This document shows, piece by piece, positions 21,482 through 33,215 of a stretch of 64,000 nt of DNA. Source of the DNA: Enchytraeus crypticus (taxonomy: Eukaryota > Annelida > Clitellata > Enchytraeida > Enchytraeidae); the NCBI GenBank assembly GCA_905160935.1, contig CAJHZI010000484.1, positions 134,501 to 198,500 of the forward strand. Reading direction: 5' to 3'. Positions within the stretch are counted from its first letter, which is position 1. Each line of letters starts with the position of its first letter. A model generated the notes under the pieces. The model saw nothing but the letters and a program-made list of their open reading frames with translations, did no database searches and was not told the DNA's origin. Made by a program: the position numbers and the translations under genes.

Positions 21482-22507
21482 TTTGATAACTTAGGTTAAG
21501 TTGTTACTCTGAAAAAATATACAACATTCTCAAATGATATAATCTTTAGGATAGAATAAAAAAGCTTGTAGGAGTACAGAATTAGAATTAAAAATTCACA
21601 TTATGGTTAAATAACTTCGAAGACTATAGCAAGGAAACGTAGTTTACTCAATTCAATAGTATTTTTATTTCTATATAGATGTAAATTAGCTTACACTTTA
21701 TTACATCTGTAAACTGATTCATTTAGTTAAAATTCCCCAGATAAAATCATAAAAACAATTCCATTAGCTACAATTTTCATTTAAGTGGAAAATTGTAATG
21801 TTAAATCAGCTGCTAATGTAAAAACATTTCCACATAAAACTGCTTGGTATATTTTTGCAAAATGAAAGATTTATACTTTTTACAACCCACAATTAATTGA
21901 ATGCGTAACCAATGAAAATAAGTCATAATTAATATTTAAGATACATTTATCTGCTTATAGCATATAGCTAGTACTAATAGGTAGCCTAAAGAAAAAGTGA
22001 AATTGACCAGTTTTAACCCTTATTCCTCAACTGCAAATATAAACTTAATTATACTAGTTCAGGAAGTCGATAGTCTTGAAACACCAGTCTTATACTTACG
22101 TATAAAATAATAATGCAAATGTTCTGAACACGTTAGCACAGTTCCTAATTAAGACTACTATATTTGCGTTGGCAGACTTCTACACCTGAATGTGAGCAAT
22201 AAATCGGACATAGGAGCACCTCAAGTACCTGATAATAAAGTCCTGACTCTGACTGTGCTTTCACCAATCAACTCATTTCTAAATTAATCATCAATACAAA
22301 TATAGACTATAATTCCTAATTGGGAATTTCCCGACTTAAAAATTACAACATTCTATATGACACTTGTGGACAAGTTTAAAGACTCATATTGACATGTAAT
22401 GCTTCATAATAAATTATTTCTATATTTAAATGATAAGATTAAAGCTTAAATTAGGCAGAAAATATCTATTTTATTACAATTATAACTTAGTATTACATAG
22501 CTTTTAC

Positions 22508-22570
22508 CTAGGCAATAGTTTCGTACTCGAGAGGGTGTGGTTATTTGTTTACATGGAATCACGTGACCAT
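22508..22570 (-). promoter_or_regulatory. Putative IST1 non-coding first exon and promoter with TCACGTGA box
   Basis: On the minus strand CTATTGCCTAG|gtaaaa is a good donor ending at 22508. A matching 5' UTR acceptor lies at 21509, 27 bp before the ATG. A palindromic E-box TCACGTGA (with flank TCACGTGACC on the plus strand) is at 22559-22566, where a core promoter would be. The box resembles the CLEAR motif bound by TFEB/MITF proteins. The transcription start itself cannot be seen. Confidence 0.4.
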
Positions 22571-22770
22571 AGAGATGTGTGACTATTTCCCTGACATGAC
22601 TTCTTGTTCATGGTGCTAGCCAAATGGGTAAATAAAATTAATTATAAGTAATCGATCAATTATTAATCACTATTCTACAGATACTCAAATCGTAGAACGT
22701 CTCCAACTATGAACCTTCATTTCTCTACTGTCTCTACTGCGCTGCGTGAAAACAAACAACCAACTAACAG

Positions 22771-23012
22771 AACACACATTATAGTGAAATGATCAACTAT
22801 GTTGATATCTATCACTTTTAATACCACATGTTATATCCATTAGGAAATTTAGTCCATTTTCCGTGTTGCCAGTCCAGTGAATGTCCGAGATTTTACTCTC
22901 AGATCAGCGCGGCTGGGATCGAACCCACGAGAGTTCAATTCACCTAGGGGTCTGTCATTTAAAACTTCATGACGTTATCTACACCCTTAATCATTGCGCT
23001 ATTGAGACATTC
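22771..23012 (-). mobile_element. SINE-B copy, full length
   Basis: From ACACACATTATAGTGAAATG to ATCATTGCGCTATTGAGACATTC. The B box has lost one base (GGGATCGAACCC). Confidence 0.85.
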
Positions 23013-23279
23013 AAGTTAACTAAGTTAGAAAATCAATCAATTAATAACATATAAATTTAAATTTGTCAATTAGTAATGAACAGCCTTAATAGTAAAGAGC
23101 TACTGTTAATTATATTTAATATATTTGGTTAGTATAGACTTCAATTTATATGAAAAATTGTTCACGCCTTGCACAGGAGAGTACCATTAATAAATTTGAA
23201 CCTAAAATTGAACATCGTGCGTAGGCCTACAATGATGCGTTGAGACCAAAACGCGAACCTCCTTTTCACTATTTATCTT

Positions 23280-23575
23280 TAAAATCGGACTGATTTTTGG
23301 ATTTTGGAATTTGCACCGTTTCGAACCATTATTTTGCTCACTGACTTGGCTTGGATTTGCACTTATTGTAGTGCACTTGCACCATATTAAAAAAAAAAAA
23401 AAAAATACCTCTAGGGGATTGACTGATGATATGGTGTGGGATAGGGAGGACTGGAGAAAGTCTATTCGTATCCCGACCCTAGTTAAACTGAGATTTAAGG
23501 GAAGACGATGATGATAATGATGATGATGATGATGTGCACTTGCACTCTAGTTGTTGTTATTATTATTATCTACAG
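23280..23575 (+). mobile_element. SINE-F interrupted by SINE-E
   Basis: SINE-F starts at 23291 (GATTTTTGGATTTTGGAATT) and resumes at 23535 (GTGCACTTGCACTCTAGTTG). Between them, after a poly-A run, is a SINE-E 3' half (GATATGGTGTGGGATAGG to GAGATTTAAGGGAAGACGATG) with its GAT tail. Confidence 0.6.
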
Positions 23576-24164
23576 TTAACATGACATTTAAAATCAGCAA
23601 TCACTCTAATAATATTGCCGATTTTCATTATATTTCCGACTTCCGGAAAATTCTGGAAAATTCTGGTATTAGTTAGGTGACTCGCAATAATTTACAACGC
23701 AATATATGTTAGATCAGGAACCGAAATCTTACTTTAAATTGGAATATAACAAGAAATAAAAAATTAACACGAATGATCATTTATCAGTCTATTAAAGAGC
23801 TGTAGGCCTGAAGAAGAATAAATCGCCTCTTGTTGGCTTCTTAGGGTGGTGGCAAAGGCACAAAGCTTTGTATTGGTACCAAAGTACTTTTTTATCTAGT
23901 CCAAAGTACAAACATTGGAACAGTGACAGTAGTGCATTACAACACACACGGGTGCATTGAAATAAAGTGTAAGTTATTAATGTAATGTAATGTAGTAGTA
24001 TATGTATTAATCTAATGCAAAGTAATGTAATGTAATGTAAGGTAGTAATGAAATAAAATGTAGGTTAGATTAAATAAAATGTATTCTCTAATTTATCTAC
24101 TTAAAGGCTAGTCTGGTGAGAGTTTTTTCTCGCTATAGATGTAGGAATTACTGTTGAGGCAGTT

Positions 24165-24209
24165 GACGTCCCTGACATCATACCTGGATGAGGAAACGGA
24201 TATTAAACC

Positions 24210-24244
<35 letters not shown>

Positions 24245-24245
24245 G
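24165..24245 (+). mobile_element. SINE 3' end with (TTA)n tail
   Basis: GACGTCCCTGACATCATACC, GATGAGGAAACGGATATTAA, then TTA repeats. Same end as at 11846-11924. Confidence 0.65.
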
Positions 24246-25296
24246 TATCTCTCTTTGATGCTCTGCTCTCCAAATCATTCACAATATAGGATTCTGAGAG
24301 CGTACACATTTTTGCCTTCTTCTAGACATGTGACGCAAATAGATAAACTGCAGTCGAGGGGGCTCAAAATGTTTCACTACTGCGCTCGGCTCATGGAGTG
24401 AGTGTATTCCCGTATCTCCCCCCCCCCCCCACTCATACCTGTACTAAAGAGAGAGGAAAAACTAAAATGCCTAAATTCCTGCACGTGCTTTGCCCAAAAG
24501 TAGGTTAATTTTTTTACCTCTGAAGAAACTGTGCTGATCTGGACGATTTGCAAAAGTTACCTAATTTTGGTGGTGGGGGGGAAGCTTAAACCCTCTCAGC
24601 CAAGGCTGTTTGAACCACTGCTCCGGGAGAGAGTTCATATTTTTACTTACACTCTCTTTTCCTCTTATACGGTTGCTAAGTGAAATGATCAACAGTTTTC
24701 GGGCCCCCTTCCATTATACAGGGCTCCTACTATACCAAATATTGGCCCCTAATCCTAGATTTGAGCTAGTGGAACTGAGTTCCCTCTCGTATCCCCCCCT
24801 AACCACTGTTTTCGCCGGGCCTAAGGGGGAGCCCGGGCCCCATTGGATCCGCACTGAATATATTACTTTATTTTCCCTAATCTTAAATATCTTACGCATA
24901 GCTCTGCTAAGGGCTAAGTCCAGGCTGTTTAAATCATATGTTGTAAGGTCAAGCACCTTTATATCATAAATTAAAATCGGAATAGCCATTGTTTGTAATT
25001 CATATTGGACAAGTGACTCAGTTTAGAATATAAATTATTAAATGGTGAATAAAATTTACATTTCGGATTTGAAAATGAGTCTTTCAATTTTTCTCCAGCT
25101 ACAATATGGTCACACCCTGTTATCTAGTGTCTTTTACCAACTTTATGGTGTATGTTTCATTCTGTATTTAATTTTACAAAGATTTGCGTTTTCGATGGTG
25201 CAATTGTACATTATATGAAGTAAGGAGTAGAAATTTTTTGGAAAATGTAGGGAGTAAAAATAGATAATAGCTGATTACTATGGCAATGTGATTTGC

Positions 25297-25545
25297 AAAA
25301 GCTGGAAAAGCTAATGTTAACGTCCGTTTCCTCACTCTTCTTTCTATTCTTTTGTCATAGAATAGTATGAGGCGGTACGGTTAGTCATAGAATAGTATGA
25401 GATGGTACGGTTTGTCATAGAATAGTATGAGGCGGTACGGTTTGTCATAGTATAGCATAGTATGACGGGCGAGCCCAGGATTTGATTCCCACACATACTG
25501 ATCCGCGGTCGAGTACCTTACCTACATCGCCACTGGCTCCAGCCA
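25297..25545 (-). mobile_element. SINE-A copy split by a 30-bp tandem array
   Basis: The reversed SINE-A tail and core (25297-25337) and head (25465-25545) are both recognisable. The short piece that normally joins them is replaced by about four 30-bp units of GTCATAGAATAGTATGAGGC plus GGTACGGTTT at 25351-25470. Confidence 0.75.
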
Positions 25546-25989
25546 GCAAGACTGGAATGTTTTTGTAGTCTATTGTTTCAAACCTCAATGGTTACTTTTG
25601 TTGTGTATTTTTTATGTGTTCGGTTAAAACTATCGCAGTCTCGAGATCGCCAACAGACATTAAAATTAAGCTACATTAGAACTGTTGATAATACGACACA
25701 ATGATAGCACTGTCCTCAATTTCTTTAATTCCTTATCTTTTTAATTATTTGTGAATATTAGATCTGCACCATTTTTCGATTATTTTGTTTTTTCCCCGTC
25801 TGTTTTTCTTTGATTTCATATTACTCTATATCGTCATTAACCACAGTAACAAAAATTGTAATTATAGTTAATGAAATTACAATTACTGTAATAGTAATTT
25901 AATGATAATGTGATAGTTTAATAGATAATGATATGATAATGTAAAATTTAAAACTTCTGTAGCAGTTAGAAAAAACTATGCTACCATCT

Positions 25990-26071
25990 AAATCCTGGGC
26001 TCGCCCGTCACTGACATCGCTTTCGAGTGAGGAAACTGACTTTAACCTTAGCTTTACCAGCTTTTTTAAAT
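25990..26071 (+). mobile_element. SINE-A 3' fragment just upstream of the nuclear receptor
   Basis: AAATCCTGGGCTCGCCCGTC to AGCTTTACCAGCTTTT. It ends about 155 bp before the receptor's first recognisable Met. Confidence 0.8.
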
Positions 26072-26403
26072 ACTTCCTTGAAAATTATATACTTTCCTTT
26101 GAAAATTATTATTTGAATTATTGTTTTATTTTGACTAGAGACTTAAAGAACGAAAGCTTGACTGGAGACACTGATTAACAATTATATATGACATATATCT
26201 TATAGATATAGACAGTGGAGTGCAATATGGATGTGATTACTGAAGAAGATTGTAGACCTATAGATAGAAAGAGCTGTAAGGTATCAAAGGTGAAGCGTGC
26301 TCTGTGCGCCGTGTGCGGTGCTTTGGCTAGCGGATTCAGCTATGGTGTGCTCTCATGCGGGTTTTGCCAGGCTTTCTTCCGACGAAGTGCTCTCAAAGGA
26401 CCC

Positions 26404-26741
26404 GTAAGTATACATCACTTCCCGGATTTTGCACCGTTATTGGACCCCACACTCTGCTCATCGGATTGGATTTGGTACCATAGTGCTCAGTGTTGTCATG
26501 GACGGCAGTAGCACTCTAATTCTGTTGTTGTTGCTGTCTTGTTAAAAAGAGGGAGAGAGCTATGTTTGTTTTTGTTAAGAACCACTCAAATATGCAAATA
26601 CTCATACTAGGCCGTCAAAGAGGTTACAAAAACCTATTTAAATGACCACCCATGCGTGCATACATAAAAATACAAACTAAAAATATGCAAACTAAAAATG
26701 AAAAAAGCAAATCATACATATATCAATTTAAAGAATAGACG

Positions 26742-26811
<70 letters not shown>

Positions 26812-27530
26812 GTATGTATATACATACACGAGTCGCACATACATGCACATGTATGCATAATGAGATATTTGTAGAGTAGAGCTGGAAATCTAACCAGACA
26901 ATTCAACAAACCTCCGTAAGCTGGAATGAACTGAGGCTGACTTTACTTTTTCTTACTCATGAGTACTTCAATACCTACACGTGATGTTAATATGTTTTTA
27001 GTAAATGGAACTGTCGAAGACGCTCTCATTTTATTTTAATAATCAAATAGAATTACTACTATTGCTAAATTCGGTGTTGTACTCTGTTCTGATATTAGCG
27101 TAATTGGTATTTCCTATACAGTACGTCATATTTATTATATATTCAAGTTCCATTCATGAGTGCTTGTCTTAGAAATCGCATTGATCCTCGATGTCTGTAT
27201 TTTTCCTAATAATATTTGAGCCAGTTCTAAATTTTCATGTTGTTCTTTCGGAATATTCTAAAATTATGGTTTCTTTGTCTAGCAGTTTTTGACATTTTTC
27301 TTAAAACAATTCTCAACATTAGTTTTTCTTGAATTCTGATGATTTTCAGATTGTTCTTCTTCATAAGAAATTGCATAAAATCATTTTAGGTCAGGTTTGA
27401 GTGTTAAAAAAATTTCTTCAGAAATAGTTTGATAATTCTATTTTCAGGAATGTGTAAAAAGTATTTATATTGAGGATAATTTTTAAGAATATTTATTTTT
27501 TGTGAATTACAAAATTGCTTTCCTTTTTAG
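26404..27530. other. Nuclear receptor intron 1 with SINE-F and TA repeat
   Basis: A SINE-F copy runs from 26421 (TTGCACCGTTATTGGACC) to about 26535 (GTAGCACTCTAATTCTGTTG). A (TA)n tract covers 26742-26820. The rest is AT-rich with nothing recognised. Confidence 0.65.
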
Positions 27531-28444
27531 GATAACTATCGCTGTGTAAACGAGGAGAAATGCAGTGTCGATTACATGAGCAGAAATAGATGTAACAGTT
27601 GTCGACTCAAGAAGTGTTTTCTCATTGGAATGAGGCGAGAAGACGTTTTGCCGAACGAGCAAATGATCAGGAGAAAGAAGATTATGGAAAGCGTATCTCG
27701 GCAGAGAGCTGCTGCGTCGCGCCAAGGCTATTTAACGTCTTATCATAGCATACCTCAACGCGTCCAGTAAGTCGCTTATGCTGTGGCTTATAAATGAATC
27801 GTGTCATTAATTATTAATAATATACTGTAGTAATTATATGGATCATAATAGTTATATAATAATTAATATAATCTAATGTTGTATTGTATTAGTTCTGTTA
27901 CTAAATATTTAATATTATAGTTATAATTACTATTATATTTTAACTAATAAAATTTTAATTTTAACAATTATAATAAAACTAATTTTATTATGAACTACTA
28001 TATTAAACTAATTTTATTATTAACTATCTTTAATAAATAATTTCTTAGTTCTCTTAGCTATTTTCATGGATTTGTAATCGCTAGCTTAATGTCCCGAAGT
28101 AAACCGGTTTCTATACAATTAGTTGAACGAACTGATTAGTGCAGAAATCTGACCCTTGAACCCGATGATCTGTATGATTGAAGTCATATTTACAATTTGT
28201 CTCACTATCGTGTTACATCAACCTACAAGTTTATACCGTCGCTAAGGCTTCGCCAATATCAGACTTCAGTGATACCTGGCTTGGCTAAAATAGGATTTTA
28301 ATGTAGTGTCGCATTTGTTCATTTAGTCACCGCTAGGTTGCCCCATACAGCGCGTAACGCATGCATTTGAGCCTTCACAAAGAGAAGAGCCAAGATGGGT
28401 TGTCGGAGATGGAAGGCATAGTATAAAAATAGGCAACTTAAGTA

Positions 28445-28565
28445 ATGATTCATCATCATCATCATCTTCCCTTGAATCCAAGTTTAACTAGGTTCGGGAT
28501 ACGAATAGACTGCCTCAAATCTTCTCTGTCCCACACCATATCATCAGTCAGTCCCCTATTAATAG
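28445..28565 (-). mobile_element. SINE-E copy
   Basis: ATCATC tail, then CTTCCCTTGAATCCAAGTTT, GGGATACGAATAGACTGCCT, CCCACACCATATCATCAGTC. Ends about 45 bp before the third receptor exon. Confidence 0.75.
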
Positions 28566-29583
28566 CAATGATTAATATTTAATCATTGTGGATGGCTTTG
28601 TCTACAACAGAAGTAACGTGACGCCGCTGTCTATGTACCTGGCATCAATACCGATCATTCTTCCTTCTCAACCGTTTCTTCCTCCGCAGGAGGTGCCGGT
28701 GACCAACAGCACTTCCGCTGAATCCTTGGACTCTCCGAGATCTGTCGCTCCAGTGACCACTATCATGGATGAGCTACAACGTGCATATCATGAATCCCTC
28801 AAGATTTAACTCAGACTGGATGTGCCGCAACGCTGCATTAATTTTTCTTATCTCGTCAATGCTGTGGCACAGTGCTAACTTCTCTTATCCTTCGTCAATG
28901 TCACGGCACAGTGAAAAATTATCTTATCTCGTCAATATCGCTGAGCTGAACGTTCGCAGGGTGATTGCGATGGCGAAGCTCGTAGCATCGTTCTGCGACC
29001 TGCCCCACTTTTATCACATTCAGCTGCTGAAAGGCGCCAGCATTGAGTTACTAATCCTGCGTTTTAAATTAGAGGAACCTTTATATTTTTAATTGAACTT
29101 GATGTAAATGTTACTAAAACTATATTAAACATAATGTAAGCAGGAGAGATTGATTTATCGCAACATTTGACTGTCTGATGATTTCTAGTGATATTTACTA
29201 TTAACTTTTATTAAGTCTTATTTTAAAACATTTTTATTAACTTTACCGCAGTTCGATGTTACGTGTTTTCTCTTCATATAATGTCGCTCTATTATAATTA
29301 TTGGCAGTCAGTTTCTCTTCTTGAAATTAGCACCTGAAATTCAGCCGTCAGAAAATTCAGCTGCAAAATTTGGCTTTCCTTGTCTCTCGCTCGTTTAAAT
29401 TGCAGGTCTGAATCTGAGCATTCGTCAGAAACATCAAGCCTCCGAGTTCTTATGGAAGGCTAATGTTATCCATACAAGGAGTTTATAATGTCAATTGTTT
29501 TGGCCTAGCGTGTCTATCCAATTTAAGTCCGGCCTACATTATGTCATTATCTACAATATAATCCACCCGAGACCACTAGAAGA

Positions 29584-29716
29584 AAGCTAAGCTAATGATA
29601 ACGTCAGTTTCCTCACTCGAAAGCGATGTCAGTGACGGGCGAGTCCAGAATTTGAACCCCGCACATACTGATCCGCGGTCGAGTATCTTACCGACATCGC
29701 CACTGGCTCCAGCCAG
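29584..29716 (-). mobile_element. SINE-A copy, full length
   Basis: AAAGCTAAGCTAATGATAAC tail to CCACTGGCTCCAGCCAG head, with ATCCGCGGTCGAGTATCTTA in between. Confidence 0.85.
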
Positions 29717-30299
29717 TAGAGACATATGTTTATTTGTTCACATATCACTCAGCATAGCAATCAACATATTTCTAATAACTTAAAGATACTTATGTAAAAA
29801 CGCAAAGACTGGCCCACTGATACATGCAAAACCTGGCCGTCAATGAGGAAGCATAACACCCTATCTAGTTGACCACCTGGGTACCAATCACCTTGCTAAC
29901 TATCGAACTAAACCTAAAACAATTTTAGATTAAAATAAAAGAGTGACAGTGTCGAATCAGTGAAGATTTAAATACTACAAAGCAGAAGTTGGATAAGAAA
30001 AAATACAATTTAATTGTTGTGACCAATTTTCTAATAAGTACTGTTTATATTTTACACTATACACCGACTATACGCTGCGGTCACTACTACGTTCTCACAA
30101 TTCTAGCAGTTCTGCAAGAGGAGATATTCTTTTAAAAAATAAGTTGTTAGCTACTTCTTATTTGCCACAAAGGCCTACAAAACCTTTGAGCCGTGATTTA
30201 TAAACATATTAAGTTTAACTCAGCATAATTAAATGAAATTTAAACCAGATAAATAAAAATATTTTGACAAAATGCATTGAAATTGCTTATCACATTGCT

Positions 30300-30409
30300 G
30301 CAAAGCTAAGGTTATCGTCAGTTTCCTCACTCGAAAGCGACGTCAGTGGCGGGGGAGCCCAGGATTTGATCCTCGCACATACTAATCCTCGGTCGAGTAT
30401 CTTACCGAC
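30300..30409 (-). mobile_element. SINE-A copy lacking its head
   Basis: AAAGCTAAGGTTATCGTCAG to GGTCGAGTATCTTACCGAC. Confidence 0.75.
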
Positions 30410-30732
30410 TTACCGTATAGAACAGACGTATAGCAAATGGAATCGCTCTAACCGGAAGTCTAACGGTCAAAAGCTAATATCCCATGGGCGCAAACACCGC
30501 GCGATGTTAATCCACACGATCTTTTTTTAGAGGAACCTGTAGAGGGAGTGAGTGGGATAGAGGGGTTTAGGATTTCAAGTGTTTGATCTGTTAGTGTGGA
30601 CAATGAGTGTCAACTTATGAAATATAAATGAGCTTTTCTATAATTAATTTAAGTCTGTACGCGATGACGAAATAGTGTCCAGTGCAAGCAGTGAAGTAGT
30701 AAACATGGCAACAGCTACATAAGACTTTTTGC

Positions 30733-30804
30733 TCCTGGGCTCGCCCGTCACTGACATCGCTTTCGAGTGAGGAAACTGACGTTAACATTAGCTTTATCAG
30801 CTTT
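30733..30804 (+). mobile_element. SINE-A 3' fragment
   Basis: CTCCTGGGCTCGCCCGTCAC to TTAGCTTTATCAGCTTTT. Confidence 0.8.
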
Positions 30805-30907
30805 TATGACGTTTGAGCGAACAGTGCTTAAGACTTCAACTCTAATTAATTCTATCAAAAGCTAAGTATACTCTTTTACTACTCTCTCGTAACTCTATCT
30901 AATGTGA

Positions 30908-31090
30908 TTGGGGGACGTCCCTGATATCATCCTTGTGTGAGGAAACGGACGTTAAACCTTTATCATTGTTTATTATCTAACGTTAACGGCTTACGTTCTG
31001 TAACGCTAACTCTATCTAACAGTAATTTGAAACGTCCCTGAGAGACGTCCCTGACATTGCCTTTTGGCGAGGAACCGGACAAAAATCAAT
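30908..31090 (+). mobile_element. Two SINE 3' ends of the GACGTCCCTGACAT type
   Basis: GACGTCCCTGATATCATCCT..ACGGACGTTAAACC at 30915-30960, and GACGTCCCTGACATTGCCTT..GGAACCGGAC at about 31043-31080. The second variant recurs at 57015. Confidence 0.6.
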
Positions 31091-31639
31091 CAGTAAGAAT
31101 AAATTCTTACTGATTGATTGATTGATTTATTGAAACGATCTCTCGAACAAAAACATAAAATGCGTAAAATAATCTCTCCCTCTCTATCTTTCTAAATTAC
31201 TTATTGAAGTATCTCTCGATTAGATTTCTATTATTCGAAATAGTAAATCTTATTCTATTTTATTCATCAAAAGTTACTATAAATGTGGTGTTTACAAGCA
31301 GAATTATACTCAAATTACTTTAGTTTGAGATCATTAGAGTGTTTTTTCATAGAGAATATGCAAATATCTCTCTGTTTATCAACATTCGCTGCTGAATGCT
31401 TCAGCACGCTTCCACGAAAACTCATGATTTCCATGTCACGATTTTGGAAGCTAAACTTTTGTGACGTGTCAGTTTTTTGCTGGCATTTAAATAAAAAAAT
31501 CGGTTTTATTTCTAAATAATTAAAATTTTCATATTTTGAACGCTTGCACTAAGCTCTGCCAACGATAGATACAGAGAGAACACCATCAACCACACAAGTT
31601 TATCATAACACGATGATTAAGCTATTTTACAGCTTTGTG

Positions 31640-31830
31640 TCTATTAAAAAAGGTCATAGAAGGTAGAATGAAGGAAAAAGAGGCAGGGGCAGGCGGAGAT
31701 TAGGTATGTTAGATGATTTAAAGACCCACTCATATGTGAAAATGAAGTGGAAGGCGGAAGACAGAGAAGAGTGGAGGCGTTATATACCATGGACCTGCCA
31801 GTAGGCAGTGCACTAAGAGAGAGACAGTTT
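31640..31830 (+). mobile_element. LINE-D 3' end, frame broken
   Basis: GGTCATAGAAGGTAGAATGA to ACCATGGACCTGCCAGTAGG and CAGTGCACTAAGAGAGAGAC. Closely matches 14280-14462, with a small deletion early on that shifts the frame. Confidence 0.8.
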
Positions 31831-32159
31831 GTGTAGCAAAGTACTATTATGATATAATCCCAACACAATGGTCTTCAATAAGATATTCCATCATGTGTTA
31901 TGCTACATTTTTTCATGCTGACCTAAGGAGGGGGGAGGAACAAATCCGAAATCTCATTCACGTACCTCCAACAGTTCCTTTCATTGGAAATTACTGTATA
32001 TCGTTGTGTAGCTATTGTATAGAATTATGATACGTACTGTATGAAGTGTTGCTGAGTAATTACGTAGCTATTATATATTATATTATATTAGGCCTATATT
32101 ATATTATAGGGCCTACTATTATGTGTAGCTATTACATGTATATTTTATTATATTTGGAA

Positions 32160-32375
32160 AAGGAAAAGTCTCTAATAGGGGATTGACTGACGGATGATAT
32201 AATGTAGGACAGAAAGGATTTGAGACAGTCTATTCGTATCCCGACCTAGTTAAACTGGGATTCAAGGGAAGATAATGATGATGATGATAATAATAATGAT
32301 GATGATGATGATGATGATAATGATGATGATGATAATGATGATGATGATGATGATGATGATAATGATGATATTATA
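32160..32375 (+). mobile_element. SINE-E copy with long (GAT)n tail
   Basis: GGGGATTGACTGACGGATGA, CTATTCGTATCCCGACC, AGTTAAACTGGGATTCAAGG, then about 100 bp of GAT/GATAAT units. The poly-Met open frame over the tail is not a gene. Confidence 0.8.
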
Positions 32376-33084
32376 TTATGTTTATGTAGAGACGATGTTA
32401 TTGTATAGCTGCAGAACAGCTCCTGTAAGTGTGCTCAGAAAATGCCAGGTAGAGGCATTGGAAATCTACTATTCATTGAACAGTAATTTGATCAGGGAAG
32501 TTTATAAATGATTCATGAAAATCATTAGAAATTCCTTTTGCATGTGACCATCTCTGAAATGCTGTGTCTAAATATAGCAGGAGCAGAATAATTATATTGT
32601 ATTCGAAATGTTTCAGAATGGCACTATAAGCAGCGTTTTAGTTGATAATTTCAGGGCAGCTTCTCTCCATCTAATAATGAGAATGTTACCGGATCATAAC
32701 GGATTTAAGCTGTGGATAAGTAGCATTGAAAAGAGTTTTCGATTTCAGTTGCGCTGGCTGGTAGAAACGAAAACTTCGAAATAAAAGCAGCTTCATTTTG
32801 ATGAGCACGTTAATGATTGAGCAGAAAATGCGTTGAAATCTCATTCAGTTACTGCCTCAGTGGTCAAATGCATGTAGAGTAGTCGTAGGATACCAATCCC
32901 ATGAAGGCTATTAAGGCTATGATGGAGACCTGTTGATAGCATTTAAAGAAATGAATTGAGCGATATACGAGGTGAATGGGATCAACTTCCTTGCGATGAT
33001 GATTTCTTTAATATGTTTACAAACAAATATATGAACATCAATGCATACCTTGCTCGTAAACCTCCTTGTCTTCAATTCTCTTTA

Positions 33085-33215
33085 TCTTTGGACCGGTTTT
33101 TTGGATTTTGAAATTTACACTATTCTGGACCTTCTGTTTGCTCATCGGTTTACATTTGTCACAACGATGCTCGATGTTGTCATGGATAACAGTAGCACTC
33201 TAATTGTTGTTTTCT
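33085..33215 (+). mobile_element. SINE-F copy
   Basis: GGACCGGTTTTTTGGATTTT, CTTCTGTTTGCTCATCGG, GATGTTGTCATGGATAACAG, TAGCACTCTAATTGTTGTT. Confidence 0.7.

Larger units (their letters stand above)
22571..26226. other. Intergenic between divergent IST1 and nuclear receptor genes
   Basis: Holds SINE-B, F, E and A copies listed separately, TGTAA-rich simple sequence at 23970-24060, a SINE 3' end at 24165-24245, and a GC-rich patch at 24540-24860 that looks like eroded transposon sequence (GGGCCCCCTTCC, GGGGGAGCCCGGGCCCC). No host gene seen. Confidence 0.5.
26227..29092 (+). pseudogene. NR1-like nuclear receptor with atypical P-box and disrupted ligand-binding domain
   Basis: Exons 26227-26403, 27531-27766 and 28611-28809 join in phase to give 203 codons before a stop. 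The DNA-binding domain keeps all eight zinc cysteines (27, 30, 44, 47; 64, 70, 80, 83) with normal spacing. It contains SGFSYGVLSC, FFRRS and NRCNSCRLKKCFLIGMRRED; the last resembles NR1 receptors. The P-box reads CGFCQAFF instead of CEGCKGFF. Exon 3 holds a hinge and helix 1 (IMDELQRAYHESLKI), then TAA at 28807. The ligand-domain signature of helices 3-5 (LNVRRVIAMAKLVASFCDL, IQLLKGASIELLILR, about 28943-29065) lies downstream in another frame and stops at 29092. Helices 6-12 and AF-2 are not seen. The acceptor at 28610 was chosen because it keeps phase. Alternatives: an unrecognised mini-intron, assembly error, or a receptor truncated on purpose. Confidence 0.75.

Noticed and set aside
24540..24970. 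Overlapping open frames of 119 and 91 codons in a GC-rich patch
   Set aside because: Frames on both strands without domain or splice context; the sequence looks like eroded transposon DNA.
29400..29480. Possible further nuclear receptor exon after ctcgtttaaattgcag at about 29405
   Set aside because: The acceptor looks good, but no frame after it resembles helices 6-12 of a ligand-binding domain.
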